64,000 nucleotides of DNA from Rhodamnia argentea (taxonomy: Eukaryota; Streptophyta; Magnoliopsida; Myrtales; Myrtaceae), in NCBI RefSeq assembly GCF_020921035.1, contig NC_063157.1, positions 23,887,015 through 23,951,014 of the forward strand, written 5' to 3'. The stretch's first letter is position 1, and the number at the start of each line of letters is the position of its first letter. Positions 51,488 to 63,779 of this stretch are shown here, piece after piece. The notes under the pieces were generated by a model. It saw only the letters and a list, made by a program, of their open reading frames with translations. It had not been told where the DNA came from and did not search any database. Made by a program: the position numbers and the translations under genes.

Positions 51488-54400
51488 TCACTCCTCTGTG
51501 TCCATCACAACTCCTTGTTCCTCATACTTCACTCCCACCACGAACCTTATGCTCGTCTGCGACACAAACACCGGAAAATTTTACGTCTAGGACATGCCTA
51601 AAACCGGGACGAACGCGGGGAGAGGAAACCGGTAAGTAGATCTAGCTTTTTACCTGTTTTGGATCGAACACGGCGTACTCGTTTTACTCGAGGGGGCTGT
51701 CCGCGTGCTCCGAGGGGACCAAGCAGCCACACGGCACTTTGATGTCGTCCTTCCAAATGAAATGCTCCCATTCGGCCGTTTTCTTCCTCCCCAGTCCCTT
51801 TACTCCTATCTTCTTTTCCTCCAAGGATTTCGTATCCTGTAGGATTGTATGACAAACCGATCAGTGTTGAATCGGTGCTCGATATAGGCATGAATGATGT
51901 CGTTAGAATTAAGTCAGAACTTAGCAGTTCGACTACATGTACCTCCGGCGGATTTTTAACCTCCAGAACTTGATTTCCCAGAGAAGCGATTGCCAGTACC
52001 AGGAAGCCCTCTGGCCTGTCAACGGCGGTAAAACCGTACCTTGCTGCTTCTGCGGCCGCATCAGAACACACGACCGCCTTTCCAAACTGGAGGGATTAAA
52101 CACGACAATTCATAAAACCGCCAAATGATACAGGGAGCAAATGGTGTGAAAAATTATCTAGGAACGGTGTGCGACTCACCATGTAGCCAGGAACAGGCAG
52201 AGAGCAAACAGCAGGCAAGAAACCCTTATGCAGATGCCTCATCAAATTCGAGCTGCGAGTGCCTGCGCAAACGAAGCTTGATCGGAGTTTACATAAACAG
52301 ATAGGAGTTTGGAGTTCAGCTAGTTATGTTGAGAACCTCACCGCACCACAAGAGAACCTTGTTCGGCAGCCCTTTTATTTCATCATAAGAAGGTGATGCA
52401 GTTGATTCGACAGCAAATATGTTCTCCACCGACACCCCGTAGCTCTGAAAAAGAACCGATAGCCAGAGGATTAGAACTGCCAGAAAATGAAAAATGTTAA
52501 CATTTAGATATGGAAAGCCAAATTTATGAACTCACCATCTCCCCAAGTTTGACAGGCTCGTAGGTTTTCTCCACATAATTCACTATCATCTTGTAGTCAT
52601 CGGACTCCTTTTCAAGTGGCGAAACTTTGCAGTTCAGCTTATTGTATTGATCCGAAAGAGGGTCGTCGAAGGTAGGTCCCGTCATGTCACCTATAAGGTG
52701 TGAGGCATCTGTTATGTCACGGATAGTCTCCAATGCCGCCGCAGCCTGCAAGAGCAACACAAATTGTCAGCCACTGTGACCCGTAGAATTAGCTTTTTCA
52801 GCGAACAGAAAGCCCTTACATGATCGGCGATTTCCTGATAATCTCTGAAAATACAGGGCCTTGTCGAGTGCATCAAAGTGAACCATCTTTGGCTATAATC
52901 CGACCACACCGCCTCAGCCTTTTGACCCCTCTCCTTCATGGATTTAACTTTCTCTACAAACTCTAATAGCACCTCCTCACCTAAGTCGGCACATCTCATT
53001 ATTGACCCGGCTGCTTCTTAAGAAGAACTAGGGAGAAGATTCGAATTCTTACATCTTTGCAAGTGAATTTTCGACAGCATTCCCATGGGTAGATCAGGGG
53101 AATCCAAGCCTATCTCCATTAGAGCATACCTATAATCACAGCAATGTCATCGAACCGTCAATCACAAGGCACAGTTCTTACAGATCACGGAGTTAGAACT
53201 TGTGTTCAGTACCTATATATTGCCCGACTGCACAAGACTTTCATGAAGTTCGCCACCCGGGGCTCCAGCCCACAATGCACTACCGCAACTCCAAGCTGCC
53301 GCAGACCCAAGCCCCCATGCCTTGCGTCGACACCATCGTCCTATTCGAAGGAGAACCAATCTCATCATAAAGCGACTCGATGAAGCATAGAATTGTGTCC
53401 GAGATAATATAAAGTTTTCACTTGCCATGTCAACAGGACAGAATTTCAGCAATTTCTTCTGATACTTCTTCTCTCTTTCCCAGGGCTCAAACTTGTTCCC
53501 TGTTATTTCCTCAAACAGCCTCACAAAATCCTTCACGGCATTGTCGACATTCTCCCATGCTTCGAGCCTCTCCTCTGCATTCGGATCGTCCCCTACTCTT
53601 CCCCGCTTGTAGTACAGATGCAAGTCGTCGTCGGGGACTGTGATGAGCTGCATTACACAATAGCTACACCAAATATTCATGAATTACTCGTCAGCATGAA
53701 AAAGCCAGAATGAAAACAAGGGAAAAATTAACAATCGAAGCCCGAAGAATATTTAGCATATACTCGTTCAATCCTTCCCCCATATCACAAAGAGAAAAGG
53801 CACAGTTGTACAGTATTCCATCTTTCTCGAATATTTTCCCTCCTCGCTCTCGTAGCATCGTGTCTTTGTAGACAGCCCGTTTTCCGTACAGCTTCAGCTG
53901 CACCAGGAGAAGGAGGTTCAAGTCACACCTGGTGTATGCAAAATTATCCCGGATAACACCATTTCAAGTGTCATAGCAAGTGAAAGGCAGCTATCGGTCC
54001 ATACTTCAGCTGAAATCGATTCAAGCGCCTCCTCGCTCGGATCTTGCTTGTCCCAGGGTATTCCCCTGCCTTCTACAACCAGATCACTCAACACGTCATA
54101 AGCAGATAAAGGCTGCGCCTCTTTTTTCTCGATGCTGTCGATCAGCCACGCTTCACTCACCACGGGTATGCCTCTTTCCCTGAAAGTCATACAATGTTTC
54201 GATTAGTTATTTCCCATAACACAAATGACCCTAACAGAGACGAAGCGGTAGGCTCGACCAGAAAAATGCAGAGAAATTTTTAGTCCCACTTAGTATTTGC
54301 TGCCATTTAACATTTTTTGGCTATAGCCTCATAGTTTCCTTAGGGTCTAACATCAAGTAGAAATTATAACCAGCAAATCCCATCTACTCACATTGCTTCG

Positions 54401-55920
54401 GCAACTTTTATTGAGCCGCCACGCTCCCTCTCGGCAGGCGAGACAACTAGACAGGTCACGCCTACAAATTTCGGAAATGATTCATGACTCTATATTCCTT
54501 AAAATAATTTCAGTGCTACTTATGCGATTCACTAAGTCATCAAATACCAATGACAGAATTGGAGACTCTTCCTCCGTGTCTTTCGATCTCTATCCTCCAT
54601 TGTTGCTGCACCAATTTCAGAGTGTCTGATCGCACCGACTCGTACATAGACTACGATAAAAACTAAACTCCAAGTCTAAAGACCAAGATGCATACATGAG
54701 TACGAGAAAGACGGCCCGATAGAGATATCACCATCCCTCCTAGTGGCTTATTTGCAATGCCCGGATCTTTGCGGGGTCGACGACTTGGATCCTGATACTT
54801 CTTTAGCAACTGTAAGAACACGTAAGGAGAGAAGACAAGATAATGATAAATCACTACTCGTTCTTAAAACTTTAAGAGAGACTACACAAATTATTTATGC
54901 AAACTTGATGGAGCGGTACATCGGCAATGGGCGAATTGAGGACAGAATCCGGCAACTTGATAGGCACCTCTCTCCTCGGAGGGGACTTGGTGCTGAACGT
55001 GCAAGACGCCCATTCGCTATAAGCTCCCTTACACTTATACTTTGTACCGGTAAATTCGATAGTTCCGCTGCAAATTGGGCATTTGTCCAATGACCCGTAA
55101 AACAGCAGGTCTTGGCTGCATCATCAACACACAGATGTCCCAAATTTATCAGCATAATTGTTTTCCAGATTGCTCCTCTGAAGCTAGAGACATACTATTA
55201 AGTACAAAGTTTCGGTCTACTAAACCGACATGTTGACAAAACGGTGAATGTTTGAAGCATACAGACTCTCAATCAAATAGCAAACAAAACCGTGATGGTG
55301 TTCCTAGGTTCAGCCTTGCTAAACATTTAGGATGGGCGACTTCATCTTAGAATAAGTTAACGTAGAATGCCTGAGTACCATTTAGAGGTCACGACCCCTG
55401 GAGTACCGGAGAAGTCCTGACCATTCGCATCCAGGATCTGGCGCATCTGGTCGACAGACAGATGTTCCCCCGTAGCTCCGCGCAACTCCTCGAGTTCGGC
55501 CTCGCTGTCGTCCGGCGCCGGAAGACCGTTATCGTTCTCAGCCTTTGGCTTCTTGGGCGACTGCTCCGACTCCTGCAGCTTGTGCTCGGCTTTCTGCTTC
55601 CTCGTCATCATCTTGTCCTCGTCCATCGGCGCGTGCGCCTGAGACCTCGTCTCGTGCACCTTTTGCCACATTCAAACTCACAATATAATCACCCCCAGAA
55701 AACTCTCCTGAGGATTTCACTACAAACTACAGTGGCTTCCTTCTGATGTTCTCCCCTTCATCCGGAACTGAAACTCACTGAAAGCATCAAACAAAGCAGC
55801 CAAGAAAAGGATTTTTTTCCCTCGCAATGCCAACCATTGTTGCAGCAAGAAATGAGCAGCAACTACAAGAACAAGTTTCCAACAATCAAGAAACAATCGG
55901 GTCAGTGCACAAACCTTCAT
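51488..55920 (-). CDS. PARP3: PARP3 (plant poly(ADP-ribose) polymerase-like), one in-frame stop
   Basis: Eighteen exons: 55915-55920, 55379-55659, 54920-55115, 54696-54809, 54548-54605, 54392-54461, 54005-54179, 53764-53897, 53426-53663, 53213-53340, 53053-53129, 52820-52980, 52536-52745, 52342-52444, 52180-52262, 51943-52086, 51654-51836, 51488-51556. The frame holds throughout and would give 809 residues (Arabidopsis PARP3 is about 814). Exon 1 is only ATGAAG, giving MKVHETRS. Domains: PADR1-type zinc region (about 95-160, CPIC), BRCT (about 180-270), WGR (about 300-400, YGKRAVYKD), PARP regulatory (about 450-570), ART catalytic (about 590-809). The canonical catalytic His is Cys650 (LLWCGTRSSN). 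TAA at 51684-51686 replaces the Tyr before NEYAVFDPKQ, so the protein would stop at 776. Intron 9 uses a GC donor. The gene could be a recent pseudogene, a truncated protein, or a base error. Confidence 0.93.
51684..51686 (-). other. Nonsense codon in PARP3 exon 17
   Basis: The frame reads ...DSPLE, TAA, NEYAVFDPKQ. Homologues have YNEYAVYDPKQ, so a Tyr codon has become TAA. Downstream residues and the final exon (TSIRFVVGVKYEEQG...) are still well conserved, showing no long-term relaxation. Confidence 0.9.
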
Positions 55921-55980
55921 AGCCTTCTTCTCTTTCCTTTTCCTTCCAAGTTTTGCCAGAAAAACCAAACGGACTCAGCA

Positions 55981-56108
55981 CACGTGGAGAATCACAAACT
56001 CGTTCCGGTGAAGCCCAACACGCAGTTGCATGGCACTCCCCACCACCGTAAGAGGAGGAGTCTGGCTGCGGTGTTTATCACAGAGAGCTTTCCCTGAAGG
56101 GACACGTG
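55981..56108. promoter_or_regulatory. Two CACGTG (G-box/ABRE-like) sites upstream of PARP3
   Basis: CACGTGG occurs at 55981-55987 and 56103-56109, about 60 and 180 bases upstream of the PARP3 start codon, both in an ACACGTGG context. Such ACGTG cores bind bZIP/bHLH factors, and paired copies are typical of ABA- or seed-responsive promoters. Function here is inferred. Confidence 0.45.
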
Positions 56109-56109
56109 G

Positions 56110-57856
56110 TCGATGCACCGAGGCATTGAGCTCCTACTAACGTGACACTTGTCCGAAACCCATGCACGTCACGACATGTGTTGAGTTTCACGGCGTGAGC
56201 CGTCGACATTTGGTAAATTTAAGCCTCTCGGGACAGTACTCGCGCCATGCATGAAAACGAGGATGAAGAGGATACCTTCGACCCTTTATCTCTATCAAAC
56301 TGCCCAATAAATAATTCGCGTTACATATTCTGAAGTGATCTAGAAATGTCTGTGATCGAGTAAATGAAGTTTTGTTGGTCAATATCGGATGGTGGGCACG
56401 TTAAGGTTCCGGTTGAGTTTGGGAATGTGAACCGGCGGACGTAATAGGAACGACATGCATCACCGCCGAGCTCCGCCGTCGATCTTCATGGCGGTATTGA
56501 ATGCTTAAAGGATTGAATTTGCGTATCAAGGACGACCAACGATAAATCTAAAAGAAAAGAAATCCTAATTATTGGAAACTAGAAATATACTGATAAATTG
56601 CATATACCTAAGGAATTTGTGTAGACCATCGTGGGATCTTTCACAACAGTTGCATTTCCCCCTTTTCTGAACTACAAAGCATAACCGCTCATAAGAAGTT
56701 AATATTCTAATGACAGTTACAATCGCATCTACGTAACTTCAGGCCTTATGATTGCACGTCCACCTTATCTATACGTAGTTACAACTCATTGAGTGTTACT
56801 AGACTTAACCGTAGATCAATATCTGTATCTTCAGTCGATATCTCCACTTTGCCTCTTCTCTCTTTCCCCTCGTGTCCAACACTCAGTGAAATTCGTTAAG
56901 TGATAATCGTCCATCAATCGCTATCATAAGTTGACGGCTGTATACCACAGTCATCGATAATCATCATGGTCATCGGCCAATGTTTCTACTATCGATAACT
57001 TACGGATAAGTAGATTGACCTTGACACCGAGCTTTATATTCATTCAAATCGATGTCATATCGATTACAAAGGTTTTGCCATTCTTTGTGTAAATAGTACG
57101 TCACTCAAATAAAAATTAATAATTTTATACAACGGCATGAATCTTTGAAATACTGCCTTGCCCTTAGAAAATATTTTAGATCCATAAAACTTTGTGCACA
57201 GGGTTTCAAAAACTATGTATCAAAAATATGATGTTAAGTATAATTTAAGGAAGGTTTATAAAATTGACTTACAAAGGGATACAAAAAAAAAAAATTTCCG
57301 TCGTGTTTGACTAATTAGCCGGAGGATTAATTTTAGTCAATCTAATTTCAGCGTACTTAGCATTTCTAACGAACAAATGATTTGGATATGTGGTATTTGC
57401 CCGCCTTCATGAGTATTTTAACTCATTGTGGTTGTCGCTTTTAAGGAAAAGAATAAGAGGTTGATTTTGTTTGAGGAATTCATTTGACCCTTCTTCAACA
57501 GAAATGTTATTATTTTGTTGGAGAATAAGCATAGCTCTCGCTTGTCTTTTTTTTATTTTTTTTTGTGGTAAAAACCTCTAGCTTGTCTGAAGAAAATTAA
57601 ATAAAGGTCATTAGATGTCTGAGTGTTTTACAGTATCTTTGTAAGTCCTAGATTCCCCAACAGCTTATACAATGTAAATAGGGTGCACATTTAGACCAAA
57701 AAAATAAATAAATATGGTGCACATGATGCGCCACCACTATGTACGATTAAACTTGCCAGCTGGGACTCTGTCCTTCTATAATATACATACACAATTATTT
57801 ACTAGGTGTCTATGTTCTAAGTTGTTCCAAGAATACTACCCTGATTAATTTATTTA
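56110..57856. other. Intergenic, nothing recognised
   Basis: AT-rich DNA with only short frames. No RNA gene, paired repeats or domain signals were seen. Confidence 0.4.
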
Positions 57857-58365
57857 GGGTTAATAACACAAAAAACCCTAAACTGATGCACTTATAACAA
57901 ATTTATCCAAAACTATTTTTTTTATCATAATAAACCCCAAACCGATACATATATGACAAACTAATCCCGAACTATTTTTTTGATTGCCAAAAATCTCAAA
58001 TCGGTGTACCTGTGATAAATTTACTCTAAACTAATTTTTTGATCACCAAAAGCCCCAAAATGGTACATCCGTGATAAATTTACCTTAAAGTAATGTTTTG
58101 ACCACCACTCATTGTTAATTTTTGTTAAATTGTGTTAATATAATGAAAAATTCAAAATTGATACACATGTGACAAACAAAGGATAAAAACCTCAAATTAG
58201 TACACCCGTCAACTGCCACATGTTATTCAACTTAGTAATTTGACGGTAAAATCTAATGAAAACTGGCGGAGGGTAAACTCATCACAAGTATCCCAATTGG
58301 AGTTAAAATTAATTTGGGATCAATTTGTCATAAGCGTGCCCGTTTGAATTTTTCGAGGTGTTAAC
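57857..58365. mobile_element. MITE with internally repeated arms (family 3, copy b)
   Basis: Starts GGGTTAATAACACAAAAAAC. The right end in reverse complement reads GTTAACACCTCGAAAAATTC. The left arm contains about four diverged 60-70 base units of the type 'aaaccgatacatatatgacaaa', and shares the central 'gacaaacaaaggataaaaacctcaaa' region with copy a at 27883. No coding capacity. Confidence 0.65.
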
Positions 58366-58533
58366 TATTCATTTGTTTCAAACTTTATGCTCATCAATGG
58401 TGAAGCAATTGCATTAGAGCCCATCTATATCAAAAGGTCAATATCGGCCTAGTGAAATTTTAAGACCGGCAATTTCCATTAGCTTGTGATAACTGTATTT
58501 TTCATTCGTATCAATTTAGATATTCGACCCTAC

Positions 58534-58722
<189 letters not shown>

Positions 58723-59259
58723 TTTGGAATTTTTTTTCTTAGGAATTTTTGTTTTACTTCATGTAGCTAATCGTGTTGTGTAAGGGGGTCATGTCAAATG
58801 TCATATCGAATTCATAATTAGATGTGAATATGTTAAGCATCTTCTAATGGAATGAAAATTTTAAAACCCCAATCAATTAGTAGAGTGGAAAATGGGTCCT
58901 GGAGAGGAATATGGAGACTAGGGTTTAGGATGGATGACATTGAGTTTCAAAGAATATTTGCAGAAAGTGGTTTTGGAGAGTTTAAGGTTTTTGTTTTGTC
59001 CTTTCCAGCATACAATTGAATGGGCTTTTGTGATTAAGAACAGCAATTTTCGACAAACCGCATATTACAACTAAGATGCATCCACAACCATGCACAAGAG
59101 AATCCACAAAAGGGTGGGTCTTTTCATCGGATTGGAGACAACAAAATGTTGTTTTAGTTGATTGGTAATATGTGATGCCATCATTTTCACTTGGACGCAA
59201 GTTTGATTGTGTGCACCATTGTTAACAAGGTCAATGGAATTTAATTAAGGGTCCATTTG
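58723..59259. other. Intergenic, nothing recognised
   Basis: AT-rich, with no domain-bearing frame. Confidence 0.4.
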
Positions 59260-59745
59260 TGTAAAGGAAAACTGTTTTTGAGAAATTATTTTTTGACTTT
59301 TCGATTTTTTTTTTGTTGAAAACTATTCGGCGTGTGGGCGACGAAAAAAGTTTAGATGAAACTAATTGTGCTTCTGTTCGTGGTCGGTGAGGGCTTCGCA
59401 GCCCCCGATCAACCTCACCGAGCCTTGCCAGGCCGGGTGAGGCCATGGCTGCCTTTGCTTACAACCGCACCTCACAAAACCCTAACGAAGAGCGACCACG
59501 GTGAGGTTGGAAAGGGGGCCGCGAAGTCCTCGTTGGCTACAGTAGCAATAGGAAAGAGAAAAAAATGAGGAAAAAAATTTAAAACTATTAAAAAAATATG
59601 CACGTTAGCGCCGACCGGCAAAATGGACTAAAGTGATACAATTGTCAAAAGTTTAGGACTCGATTGGCAAAAAAAAGAGTTTAGGATTGAATTGACACAA
59701 TAACAATAAGTTTATGACTTTTCCGGTAAATTTTTCTCTTGTAAG
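59260..59745. mobile_element. MULE-like MITE, partial (family 1, copy d)
   Basis: The right end (59630-59745) shows the doubled 'tttaggactcgattggcaaa' / 'ttaggattgaattgacacaa' blocks and a TTCCGGTAAATTTTTC terminus. The GC-rich core (59390-59540) is CTCACCGAGCC-type repeat like the other members. The left terminal repeat is not recognisable. Confidence 0.55.
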
Positions 59746-60970
59746 GAGAAAATCACTTTCCCTAAATCACCAAATAAACAAAAATTAACCATTTTCCCAT
59801 TTTCATAAAAACTTATTTTTTATTATGAAATTTTGACAAAACAAACTCATGTTAAAGCACATTTTCAAGGAAAGCACACCAACATATAAGGCGGTACTAC
59901 TTCCACTCCTATTTTGACTAAACCACTTCTTTTTTCAATCAACAGACTGAAATCCCTTTTCTCTCTTCCATTTATTATAATTTTTTTTATCATCTTGACC
60001 ACCATAACTGCCTTTATTTCTATTTTCTCTCTCAAATTGTCAATTTAATATTAGAAATGCCAAATTACACCCGACAAAATATTGTCTTATTATGCATCAT
60101 GTTATCACTTTGCCTAGAAATGGTAGTTATTTTTAATTTATGGCCCCATTTTTAAAATTACAGAAGTTATATGAAAGGTTAGAAATTTCTAGTCATATCG
60201 ACTTATCAACACACGATTAATTGCTTATTTTTTCATGAAATAGTTTGAGGGAAACTCTATTTCAAAGTTGAAAATTACAACTCAATCTAATTATCTAGCA
60301 GATTTTGACCTGGTGAGTGATTTTTTGAAATAAATATGTAGGTTTTTAAAGTTAAACATTGCTGATTTCTTTTGAGCTTTTCACATTTCAATATAAATTG
60401 CAAGATGGGGTTGAAAAATTATTTACATATTTTTCACTTTTAAACTTGCGTAGGATTTTTCCAAGGGAAAATTTTAAGCATATTTTAAAGATTTGATCCA
60501 CTTGCTCTTATTATTTACTTTCTTTAGGAGTTGAACAATAGGAAGTGTCTTATTTCCTTTATGCATTTATCCTTTGTTAATATTCAGATATGGTCTAAAA
60601 ATAAGTATATTTGACATTTGATCTCACTTTTAACAAAATAATTTTTCTTGTCAATCTTTTTATCAAGATCTGATAAATAAGGAAATTGAGTTTAATTTTC
60701 GACTTTGAAACATAGTTTCACTCACGCTTGTGGGAAAAAATGTACTTAATTATGTGTTTATAAGGTATCATAAATAAAAATTTCTTATAAATGAAAATAT
60801 GAGACAAAAAAATTACATTTGAACGTATTCTCTAGTAAATAAGACATTGAAATATGGTAAATTAATATCTTGATGGGTGTAATGAAGCATTTATATTATG
60901 AAATTAAGAGAGGAGATAGAAATAAAGAAAGTTTTGTGGATTAGTCTGATAAAAATAGAAATAATAAATT

Positions 60971-60973
<3 letters not shown>
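59746..60973. other. AT-rich intergenic stretch
   Basis: Very AT-rich; no gene-like frame on either strand. Confidence 0.45.

Positions 60974-61042
<69 letters not shown>
60974..61042. repeat. GA microsatellite (about 69 bases)
   Basis: Uninterrupted GA dinucleotide run, the longest pure microsatellite in the window apart from the TG run at 58569-58644. Confidence 0.93.
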
Positions 61043-61046
<4 letters not shown>

Positions 61047-62170
61047 TTTCGGTATGTTAACGGGAAGAAATGAATGTCTTAGTCAAAATGGGATGAAAGT
61101 AGCACCGCCGTAACATCTATTGTACTAGTTTACAAACCCGTGCTTCGGACTTGTTGCCCCTCCCACCCTTCCAAAGCCATCGATCCAATCTTTTCAAAAT
61201 CCTCGTGCAACCACCCTCCACTCAACTCTTTCCTCCTCGGCGCCCTCAACTCGGGCAAGCTCGGAGACCTTAACACCGCTGTGGTGTCGAGCACGAGCCC
61301 GGATCTTGAGTGATCAAGCTCCAAGCTCATGCTTTGCCATGGCGTCGAGCCCAAGCCCCAAATTCTGGCGTGCTCGAATGAGACGCCAACTGTAGTCGAG
61401 CTCGTCGCCGGCCACGGATGGAGAAATCCTAGGGTAATAACGACGAGATATTTTTGGTTCTAGTTAAGGGCATGATTGTGGTGAAAGAAACAAATTCTTC
61501 TAGGAGATTTCATAAGCCTCACGCCTTTCTAATGGATCCAAATGAACCGGGGAAGCTATTTTCAAAGCAAACCTGATACCACAAGGCGCTTTAACTATGG
61601 AACGACAACCATAGTTAGGTCCGTACGCCGGCCTGAGAGCGAGCTCGGCGAGTGGCGGCCGTCGAATCAAGTTAAAGATTGTATTATGCCGAGCGGGATT
61701 CCAACATTTTTCGTGGTTAGGAATGAAAGGTGTTAAAAGGAGTTCTCACAAACAGCGGATCAAAGTCAAAGATGCATGGCCAGGACCAGTGGGGGGGGGG
61801 GGACAAGAGAATCCGTCGTCGCAGGAAAAGCTTGGAGGTGGCTGGAAATGGAGTCGTGGCAAGGGATGGGAGGAGGAGGGGGGTGGGAACAGGGCAAACG
61901 CTCGACGGACGGGGTGCCAACTTCGGGAAACGGTACACGTGGCGGGAGGTGGGACGAGGCCCCAATAAGGGCTCCCGCCATCCTCCCTGCTTCTTTCCTA
62001 CTTCCTGTCGCTATCGTACAACTGCTCGAGAGTTGACGTGGCCTAAGGGCCAAACTAGGGGAGTCCCCCCCCTCCTTCCCTTCCCAAAGGCTTTCCCCCA
62101 ATTCGTTAACAAGTTGACCTTAGGATCAAATCAATCAGTCCCGTCGCCGTAAGCCACGTGCGTGATCTAC
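61043..62170. other. GC-rich intergenic stretch, no gene recognised
   Basis: Long overlapping frames on both strands at 61717-62152 are artefacts of G-runs (including twelve Gs at 61791-61802) and GGA repeats; none shows a domain. 61130-61430 contains TCGAGC/GCTCGA-rich sequence that may be a repeat remnant. Confidence 0.4.
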
Positions 62171-62722
62171 GGAAAAATTATCAAAAAAATCATGCATCTA
62201 TTATAACCATATCAAATCAAATTTCAAACTTTTCTTATTTATACCTATTCAATTTATCCAATCAATTTTAATCGGTTGGCGCCGATGTGGATACCTACAA
62301 GTGCTGATATGATGCTGTCATGACAATTTTTAATTTATTTTCCCCCTTTTTTTCTCCTTCTTCCCTCCTCTAGATGATCATCGATTAGGCGATTGGTCAG
62401 AGGAGAGGGCCAATAAGTGCATCCTAGCGCAGCGATGGCAAGACGAGGCTTGCCCAGCATTGGCGAGGGTGAGGTCTTAGCCATCGGAGGCCCTCTCTTC
62501 TTCTTCTTCTTCCTCCTTCTCGGCTAGAGGAAGAAGGAAAAAATAATTTGAAAAAAATATTATAATAGTATTAAGAATTGTCACGTCAACTCTAGCCGGC
62601 CAAGTTTGCTTGATGGACTGAACTGGCATAGATACAAAATATTTATAATTGGATTGACAAAAAGAATCAGGACTGAATTGACACATTTACAATAGTTTTA
62701 GAATTTTTTTGATAATTTTTTT
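62171..62722. mobile_element. MULE-like MITE (family 1, copy e)
   Basis: The left end GGAAAAATTATCAAAAAAAT pairs with the right-end sequence TTTTTTTGATAATTTTT. The inner order is as in the other copies: 'ttgacaatttttaatttatt', a pyrimidine tract, a GC-rich core (62395-62500, GAGGCTTGCCCAGC), a CTTCTTCTT run, then 'gaactggcatagatacaaaat' and 'ggactgaattgacacattta' blocks. No clear target duplication was found. Confidence 0.7.
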
Positions 62723-62726
62723 GTGT

Positions 62727-63247
62727 TTTTACGGATGTCGATTCGGTCCTAATCTTGTTAAGTTCGATCGATTTAGTCCTAAACATTTTGACGGTTCACT
62801 AATGTAGTCCTTCCTTCCAAAAGCGATCGAAAATCATTGACGTGGATGCCAGCTGCGTTACGTGGTACCTTCGGTCTTGATGTGAACGGTTTGCGAGTTC
62901 TCTTTTCGATTTTTTTGAAATTTTCGTGAACTTTCATATTTTCCTTCTTTTCTTTTTGGTTTTTTTTCCTTTTTATGCCGTTCACTTCTTGGAAGGGCCG
63001 GCAAGAATTGCCGGCGCCTACACACCGTCACCGGCCGCGACCCTCGCCCACGGCAGGGCGAGGGCTTCAAGAAAAGTAAATTTTAAAAATTTAAAAATAA
63101 AATAAATAAATCATCGACATCAAAACGTCGGTCGTGCCTCGGAGGACTTCCCAAAGGCCACACCAGTAATTCTCGATCAATATTGATCGAAAGAGCTACA
63201 TTGATAAACCGTCAAAAGGTTTAGAACTGAATTAATTACCGTAAAAT
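62727..63247. mobile_element. Second MITE with GACGG-block ends, adjacent to copy e
   Basis: The left part contains TTTTTACGG... and, further in, CCTAAACATTTTGACGGTT. The right end in reverse complement reads TTTTACGGTAATTAATTCAG and then CTAAACCTTTTGACGGTT. The pairing is good, with extra bases in the left arm. A GC-rich core (62990-63065) includes GCCGGCAAGAATTGCCGGC, a perfect 19-base inverted repeat. No coding capacity. Confidence 0.55.
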
Positions 63248-63779
63248 ATCGTCTCTATTTTGTGACTTAACTCCTGGACCAGCGTCGGAGATATTAAGAA
63301 TTTCACATCACAACCTATAGATTAAGGGGTGTTGGCAAATTCCGCGGCAATGCTTAAAAATCTGCAATGCACACTAGGAAATTTGTTGCAGATTCTTTTG
63401 TACTTTTGGTAAGAAAAAACAGAAAGTAGAAATTGTTTGTTTACTACTAATAGGTAAAAATCTAGTTTCTGCTGTCTGGTTTCATGGACAGGATCAGAGA
63501 TAGAGGCGAACGAAGCACAGTGAAAATGAGAGCCTCCTGCAGGAAGTCAATCTCTCCAATCATATGCCAAGATCAGCTGCAAGGGCCATTTCCATAAAAA
63601 AAACACTGGTAAAATCACAAAATTTACTTTAATTATGCAAACTGCAGAAGTTACAGCAACAACGTACGGGGAGAGTTACGCCAAGCATCAGCTAGCTCGG
63701 TGCCCTAACATTTCACAAAGAGACGACACCCATGGCCTCTTTCTAGCCTAAGTTCGATTATTCTGTTCGTTTCAGTGTT
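63248..63779. other. Intergenic and likely 3' region of the TFL1-like gene
   Basis: No gene-like frame. The part near 63780 is expected to hold the 3' untranslated region of the minus-strand gene; no polyadenylation signal could be assigned with confidence. Confidence 0.4.

Noticed and set aside
51598..52071. Reading PARP3 exon 16 straight through into a 157-residue protein
   Set aside because: The frame passes an obvious donor (GAG|GTACATG at 51942) and the intron; the conserved continuation is in exon 17.
53213..53680. Continuous 155-codon frame through PARP3 exons 9-10
   Set aside because: After PVDM the translation loses all homology; the correct frame resumes only if the GC-AG intron is removed.
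61717..62152. Four overlapping frames on both strands, up to 140 codons
   Set aside because: Caused by G-runs and purine repeats; amino acid content is low-complexity and no frame is favoured.
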